Shown: in pieces, positions 59,851-64,000 of the stretch
Layout of the letters: each line of letters starts with the position of its first letter
How positions within the stretch are numbered: position 1 is the first letter of the stretch
From: GCA-002708315 sp963676635
GTDB lineage: Bacteria; Bacteroidota; Bacteroidia; Bacteroidales; F082
Length of the DNA stretch: 64,000 nucleotides
Reading direction: 5' to 3'
Assembly: GCA_963676635.1 (NCBI GenBank)
Contig: OY781105.1
Span: forward strand, 1,984,001-2,048,000
Notes under the pieces: model-generated
Told to the model about the DNA's origin: nothing
Databases searched by the model: none
Seen by the model: only the letters and a program-made list of their open reading frames with translations
Program-made: the position numbers and the translations under genes

Positions 59851-60303
59851 ATGAAAGCACGTTTACTGATAGTGTTGTTGTTTAGCATTCTAATTATCGA
59901 TACAGGTTGTAATAAGAACGACGACGATTCATGGACATTCTGTGAAGGATGTGCCATTGAGAAGTGGGTGGGATTATATGATGGTTCTGGTGATTTCTTT
60001 AATTATAACAACGATGAGATGTCAAACGCGATACCTACAACTGTTGACATAACAAATACTTCAGATAACATACTCAAAATAAGTGTTGTTAGCGAAGATT
60101 ACTATTCAGGTAGTTTTAACAAAATTAAGGATGATGACTCCTATAATATTGAGATTCCTGGGTCATCACAATCGCTAAGCTTATCACTTTCACAGAAGTC
60201 AGATGCCTGCAAGGTTACTGGGACTATAAAACGATATCACTACGAAAAAGACTCCCTGATTATGGATTATACATTATCCTTTGAGGCTGAAAGATATTTT
60301 TAG
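59851..60303 (+). CDS. Hypothetical lipoprotein
   Basis: 150 residues with a lipobox at Cys20 (ILIIDTGCNKNDDD) and an acidic linker. A Cys pair (FCEGCAIEKWVGLYDGSG) follows at the start of a probable small beta-barrel or sandwich (VDITNTSDNILKISVV, CKVTGTIKRYHYE, LIMDYTLSFEAERYF). Short Bacteroidota lipoproteins with this WVGxYxGxG start are common, and none has a known role. The gene is monocistronic between the ferredoxin-ATPase operon and asnS. Confidence 0.75.
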   Translation: MKARLLIVLLFSILIIDTGCNKNDDDSWTFCEGCAIEKWVGLYDGSGDFFNYNNDEMSNAIPTTVDITNTSDNILKISVVSEDYYSGSFNKIKDDDSYNIEIPGSSQSLSLSLSQKSDACKVTGTIKRYHYEKDSLIMDYTLSFEAERYF

Positions 60304-60369
60304 GGGCTTTAATGCTATAAATTCACCGAAATTTATTTTTTTTGCAAATTCATTTAAAACTATATACAA

Positions 60370-61809
60370 GTGAAAAGAATTGAGATTAATAAACTATTAG
60401 CATCACGCGATTTTGGCGCAGAAGTGCTTGTCCAGGGATGGGTTCGCACAAAAAGAGGCAGTAAGAATGTAACTTTTATAGCTCTTAATGATGGCTCTAC
60501 AATCAATAATGTACAGATTGTTGTTGATGTTAATAATAATACATCTGAGATTCTTGACAAAATACATACTGGTGCTGCTATTTCCGTTACAGGAGAGCTT
60601 GTTGAGTCAACAGGTAGCGGACAGGCTGTAGAAGTTCATGCAAAAGAAGTTAAAGTTCTTGGGAGTGCAAACCCCGATGAGTATCCACTACAACCTAAGA
60701 AACATTCTCTGGAGTTTTTACGCGAAAAGGCTCATCTACGTTTTCGTACAAACACGTTTTCTGCAATAGCACGCATCAGACATCACATGATATTTGCAAT
60801 ACACAGCTTCTTTAACGAAAGAGGTTATTTCAATATTCATACTCCTATCCTTACAGCTTCCGACGCTGAAGGTGCGGGTGAAATGTTCCAGGTTACTACT
60901 CTTGATCTAGAGAATATTCCAAAAAATGAAGAAGGTAAAACAGACTATCATGAAGACTTCTTCGGTAAAGCTGCAAACCTTACTGTAAGTGGTCAGTTGG
61001 AAGCAGAGCTCGGTGCCCTGGCTCTTTCAAAAGTATATACATTCGGTCCGACTTTCCGTGCTGAAAACTCAAATACTGCGCGCCATCTTGCTGAATTCTG
61101 GATGATTGAACCAGAGTTTGCTTTTGGCGATATTATCGATGACATGGACCTTGCAGAAGACATGCTTAAATATGTTATTGGTTATGCCCTTGAACACTGC
61201 ATGGAAGATTTGGAATTTCTAAGCAAGCGCCTTACTGAAGAGGAAAAAAACAAAAAAGCTGACGAACGTTCCATGGAGCTTATTGAGAAACTTAGATTTG
61301 TTCTTGAACAGCCATTTGAAAGATTAACATATACTGAGGCTATCAACATTCTGATGAACTCAAAGCCCAATAAAAAGAAAAAATTCCAGTTTGTTATTGA
61401 AGGCTGGGGCGCTGACCTACAATCAGAACATGAACGTTATCTCGTTGAGAAACATTTCAAAAAGCCTGTTATACTGACTGATTATCCAGCATCAATCAAA
61501 GCTTTCTATATGAAGCAAAATGATGATGGCAAGACAGTACGGGCAATGGACATTTTATTCCCCGGTATTGGTGAGATAGTTGGTGGTTCACAGCGTGAAG
61601 AAGATTATGATAAGCTTTATGCCAAAATTAAAGAAATGGGTATACCGGAAGAATCAATGTGGTGGTATCTTGAAACACGCAAATTTGGTACTGTCCCTCA
61701 TGCAGGCTTCGGACTTGGTTTTGAACGTCTGATGCTGTTTATCACAGGGATGGGAAATATCCGTGATGTAATCCCTTTCCCGCGTACACCAATGAACTGC
61801 GAATTCTAA
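60370..61809 (+). CDS. asnS: Asparaginyl-tRNA synthetase
   Basis: Class II synthetase that charges tRNA-Asn. 479 residues starting with GTG at 60370. The OB-fold anticodon domain is ~15-110 (VLVQGWVRTKRGSKNVTFI). Class II motif 2 is TFRAENSNTARHLAEFWMIEPE and motif 3 is GFGLGFERLMLFITGMGNIRDVIPFPRTP. A lineage-typical insertion spans ~280-320 (SKRLTEEEKNKKADERSMEL). Transcription ends at a clear terminator. Confidence 0.97.
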   Translation: MKRIEINKLLASRDFGAEVLVQGWVRTKRGSKNVTFIALNDGSTINNVQIVVDVNNNTSEILDKIHTGAAISVTGELVESTGSGQAVEVHAKEVKVLGSANPDEYPLQPKKHSLEFLREKAHLRFRTNTFSAIARIRHHMIFAIHSFFNERGYFNIHTPILTASDAEGAGEMFQVTTLDLENIPKNEEGKTDYHEDFFGKAANLTVSGQLEAELGALALSKVYTFGPTFRAENSNTARHLAEFWMIEPEFAFGDIIDDMDLAEDMLKYVIGYALEHCMEDLEFLSKRLTEEEKNKKADERSMELIEKLRFVLEQPFERLTYTEAINILMNSKPNKKKKFQFVIEGWGADLQSEHERYLVEKHFKKPVILTDYPASIKAFYMKQNDDGKTVRAMDILFPGIGEIVGGSQREEDYDKLYAKIKEMGIPEESMWWYLETRKFGTVPHAGFGLGFERLMLFITGMGNIRDVIPFPRTPMNCEF

Positions 61810-61825
61810 TCTGCAAAATATTTAC

Positions 61826-61856
61826 AAAAACCCTGAAAATTATCAGGGTTTTTTTA
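61826..61856 (+). terminator. Rho-independent terminator of asnS
   Basis: ACCCTGA pairs with TCAGGGT across AAATTA. An A-run precedes it and seven T follow, 20 nt after the stop. Confidence 0.93.
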
Positions 61857-62000
61857 TTTCAATACAATTCCTTTTATTACCAGATACAATATTTTATGGC
61901 CTGACTGATTAATAATAACTCAGACTCTTGCTTTAATAAATAAGTTAATAACCTCGTGAAAAATTCTATTACCAAAATTATGCCATAATAAAAATGTTTC

Positions 62001-62008
62001 TAATTTTG
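62001..62008 (+). promoter_or_regulatory. Candidate -7 box of rpoN
   Basis: TAATTTTG matches TAnnTTTG, 29 nt before the start codon. No clear -33 element. Confidence 0.45.
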
Positions 62009-62036
62009 TGTTTAGTCAAATTATACAAGAAACAAA

Positions 62037-63515
62037 ATGCTAAACCAACGCTTACAGCAGAAATTACTTCAAAAATTATCTCCTCAGCAGATATTGTTGA
62101 TGAAGCTTCTGCAAATCCCTACGGTAGGGTTGGAACAGCGTATTAAACAGGAAATTGAAGATAACCCGGCACTGGAATATGATGGTGATAGTAACGATAG
62201 TCAGGATAATTCATCTGAATTAGATAATCAAGATGATAACCGTGACACGGAAATTGACGACTATCAGTCGAAAGATGATGAATTTGACATTAACGACTAC
62301 ATCAACGAAGATGATATTCCGTCATACAAACTCAAATCCAATAACTACTCTTCTGATGAAGACAGGAATGAGATACCATTTGTTTCAGGATTGAGCTTTC
62401 ACGAAAACCTGAGAAATCAATTAAGCTTAAGAGATCTTGATGAGAAAGAAACCATCATAGGTGATTACATTATTGGCAACATTGATGATTCGGGATATCT
62501 ACAACGTTCTGTTGATGCTATTGTTGATGATCTGGCTTTTAACCAGAATCTTAGCACAGACAAAGACCATGTTGATGAAATTCTTGATCTGATACAACAT
62601 CTGGATCCACTTGGTGTTGGGGCACGTGATCTTAAAGAATGTCTGCTCATTCAACTAGATCGTAAGATTGAAGCAGGAGAAACTGAACCTCTTACTCTTG
62701 CCCGTAAAATAATCAGCAGATACTTCAACGACTTCACTAAAAAGCATTATCAGAAAATAATGAAACGTGCTGAGATTACTGAAGAACAGCTTAAGAGCGC
62801 TATGGATGAAATCCTTAAACTAAATCCCAAACCAGGTAATTCTCTTAGTGAAACAACAAAAAATAACTTCTATATAATTCCAGACTTCACCATAACTAAT
62901 AATGGCGACAAACTGGAGCTTACGCTGAATTCATGGAATAGTCCGGATTTGAGAGTAAGCAATACTTATTCACATATGCTTACTAATGTTGCAAAACAGA
63001 GGAAAAGCAAGCAACAACGTGAAGCAATGGCATTTATTAAACAAAAGGTCGATTCAGCCAAGTGGTTTATTGATGCTATAAATCAGCGACAACACACTCT
63101 GTATTCTACAATGGAAGCCATTATGAATTATCAGTATGATTATCTCCTTACCGGAGATGACACAAAACTTAAACCGATGATTCTAAAGGATATTGCTGAA
63201 AAAGTTGGTCTTGATATTTCAACAGTTTCCAGAGTTGCCAACAGCAAATATGTACAAACGCCATTTGGTACTTTCCTGATAAAAAGCTTTTTCAGTGAAT
63301 CAATGCAAAAGGATGATGGCGAATCTGTATCAACACGTGAGATAAAAACTATTCTCAGAGAAATTATTAATAACGAAAACAAGGCAAAACCTTTTACTGA
63401 TGAATATCTCACAATGAAATTAAAGGAAAAAGGATACCCTATTGCCCGACGTACAGTGGCTAAATACCGCGAACAACTTAAGATACCTGTGGCAAGGCTT
63501 AGAAAAGAGCTTTAA
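62037..63515 (+). CDS. rpoN: RNA polymerase sigma-54 factor
   Basis: 492 residues. Region I is Gln/Leu-rich (RLQQKLLQKLSPQQILLMKLLQIP). An acidic region II follows (~55-110, rich in Asp/Glu/Ser). The core-binding domain contains ILDLIQHLDPLGVGARDL. The HTH is DIAEKVGLDISTVSRVANSKYVQTPFGTF. The RpoN box is ARRTVAKYRE (residues 470-479). It drives genes with -24/-12 promoters together with enhancer-binding activators. It lies 15 nt upstream of the next gene. Confidence 0.97.
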   Translation: MLNQRLQQKLLQKLSPQQILLMKLLQIPTVGLEQRIKQEIEDNPALEYDGDSNDSQDNSSELDNQDDNRDTEIDDYQSKDDEFDINDYINEDDIPSYKLKSNNYSSDEDRNEIPFVSGLSFHENLRNQLSLRDLDEKETIIGDYIIGNIDDSGYLQRSVDAIVDDLAFNQNLSTDKDHVDEILDLIQHLDPLGVGARDLKECLLIQLDRKIEAGETEPLTLARKIISRYFNDFTKKHYQKIMKRAEITEEQLKSAMDEILKLNPKPGNSLSETTKNNFYIIPDFTITNNGDKLELTLNSWNSPDLRVSNTYSHMLTNVAKQRKSKQQREAMAFIKQKVDSAKWFIDAINQRQHTLYSTMEAIMNYQYDYLLTGDDTKLKPMILKDIAEKVGLDISTVSRVANSKYVQTPFGTFLIKSFFSESMQKDDGESVSTREIKTILREIINNENKAKPFTDEYLTMKLKEKGYPIARRTVAKYREQLKIPVARLRKEL

Positions 63516-63530
63516 AACTTTAATTGTATT

Positions 63531-64000
63531 ATGGGGAAACTTTCTGCGAAAATAATTTCAACCATTTTTCACCCTCTGCTGGTACCAACCTATGCATTAA
63601 TTGCTCTTATGAATTTTCAGACATACAATATTCTGGCAATACCAGCTGAATCAAGAATGGCTATAGTTTTGATTGTATTTCTGACAACATTCGCCATTCC
63701 TTTAAGTTTAATTTTTATACTGCTAAAAACAGGAGTGATTAAAAGTCTTCAAATGACTAACCGTAAAGAACGGGCATTGCCTATGCTAATTGTTGTGCTG
63801 GCAGACTATGGGACGTACCACTTGCTAAAACAAAGTTCACTAACAGGACTAATGGCTCTGTTTATGCTTGGAGCAACGCTTCTTGTAATACTTACATTAT
63901 TCATAAATTATGCTACGAAAATAAGCTTGCACATGACAGCATGGGGTGGATTGCTAGGGACATTTACCGGACTGGCAATTGCATTCAATTTTAATCTCAC
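63531..64000 (+). CDS. PAP2-like integral membrane protein (3' end outside window)
   Basis: The frame starts at the ATG at 63531 and is open to the window end: 156 complete codons. Four or five hydrophobic helices are visible, and the segment NYATKISLHMTAWGGLLGTFTG resembles the SxHxxxxGGLLG part of PAP2-superfamily lipid phosphatase-like proteins of Bacteroidota. This protein commonly follows rpoN in the phylum. The catalytic C-terminal part is not available, so enzyme activity cannot be judged. Confidence 0.75.
   Translation, partial: MGKLSAKIISTIFHPLLVPTYALIALMNFQTYNILAIPAESRMAIVLIVFLTTFAIPLSLIFILLKTGVIKSLQMTNRKERALPMLIVVLADYGTYHLLKQSSLTGLMALFMLGATLLVILTLFINYATKISLHMTAWGGLLGTFTGLAIAFNFNL

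Overview
The window comes from the chromosome of a member of the Bacteroidota, probably a marine or gut-type Bacteroidales/Marinilabiliales relative. Supporting signs are: promoter -7 boxes of the TAnnTTTG type with almost no Shine-Dalgarno sequences, a type IX secretion (T9SS) C-terminal sorting domain, a FISUMP lipoprotein domain, Ser-type sulfatases with an anaerobic maturase, and the housekeeping orders dut-TPR-DUF4292-envC and asnS-rpoN-PAP2. The DNA is low in GC. No rRNA, tRNA, phage or CRISPR locus was seen.

Layout. (1) 1-1719 is the 3' part of methylmalonyl-CoA mutase. (2) 1.8-8.6 kb is a complete L-fucose catabolic operon (fucI-fucK-fucU-fucP-aldolase) facing a divergent AraC regulator. 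(3) 8.7-22.3 kb is a sulfated, fucosylated glycan degradation region: an FmdE-like lipoprotein, a frameshifted IS3-type insertion sequence, a GH29 fucosidase, an anaerobic sulfatase maturase coupled to two Ser-type sulfatases, a GH2 enzyme, an aldo/keto reductase and a beta-propeller glycosidase-like lipoprotein. No SusC/SusD pair is present. (4) 22.3-33.5 kb is a repeat-rich accessory stretch holding a thioredoxin-fold-like exported protein, cutC, a T9SS cargo protein, a P-loop kinase, malate dehydrogenase and a VWA/FISUMP lipoprotein. Its gene-free stretches are mosaics of dispersed repeats of about 80-160 bp, heptanucleotide tandem repeats and one array of four perfect palindromes at an exact 22-bp pitch. 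(5) 33.5-43.8 kb holds a TonB-dependent receptor, xseA/xseB, an EnvC-like protein, DUF4292 and TPR proteins, dut and an NhaC antiporter. (6) 43.8-53.6 kb is a leucine/isovalerate (liu-type) degradation cluster with acetoacetyl-CoA synthetase and an HMG-CoA-lyase-like protein that lacks the usual active-site Cys. An acid phosphatase lipoprotein interrupts it. (7) 53.8-64 kb holds a PpiD-like chaperone, a seven-gene operon of ferredoxin-P-loop ATPases with small metal-binding partners behind a perfect 16-bp palindromic operator, then asnS, rpoN and a truncated membrane protein gene.

How the genes fit together. The secreted sulfatases and glycosidases would release fucose from sulfated glycans. 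FucP imports the fucose, and FucI/FucU/FucK/aldolase convert it to dihydroxyacetone phosphate and lactaldehyde. Leucine-derived acyl-CoAs flow through the acyl-CoA dehydrogenase, carboxylase, hydratase and lyase set to acetoacetate, which the synthetase reactivates.

The signals most worth follow-up are: the ferredoxin-ATPase operon of unknown function with its operator; the 22-bp-pitch palindrome array; the heptamer repeats that form hairpins between convergent genes, one of which is split by the IS; and a 31-bp hairpin precisely inserted in one of two paralogous repeat copies.
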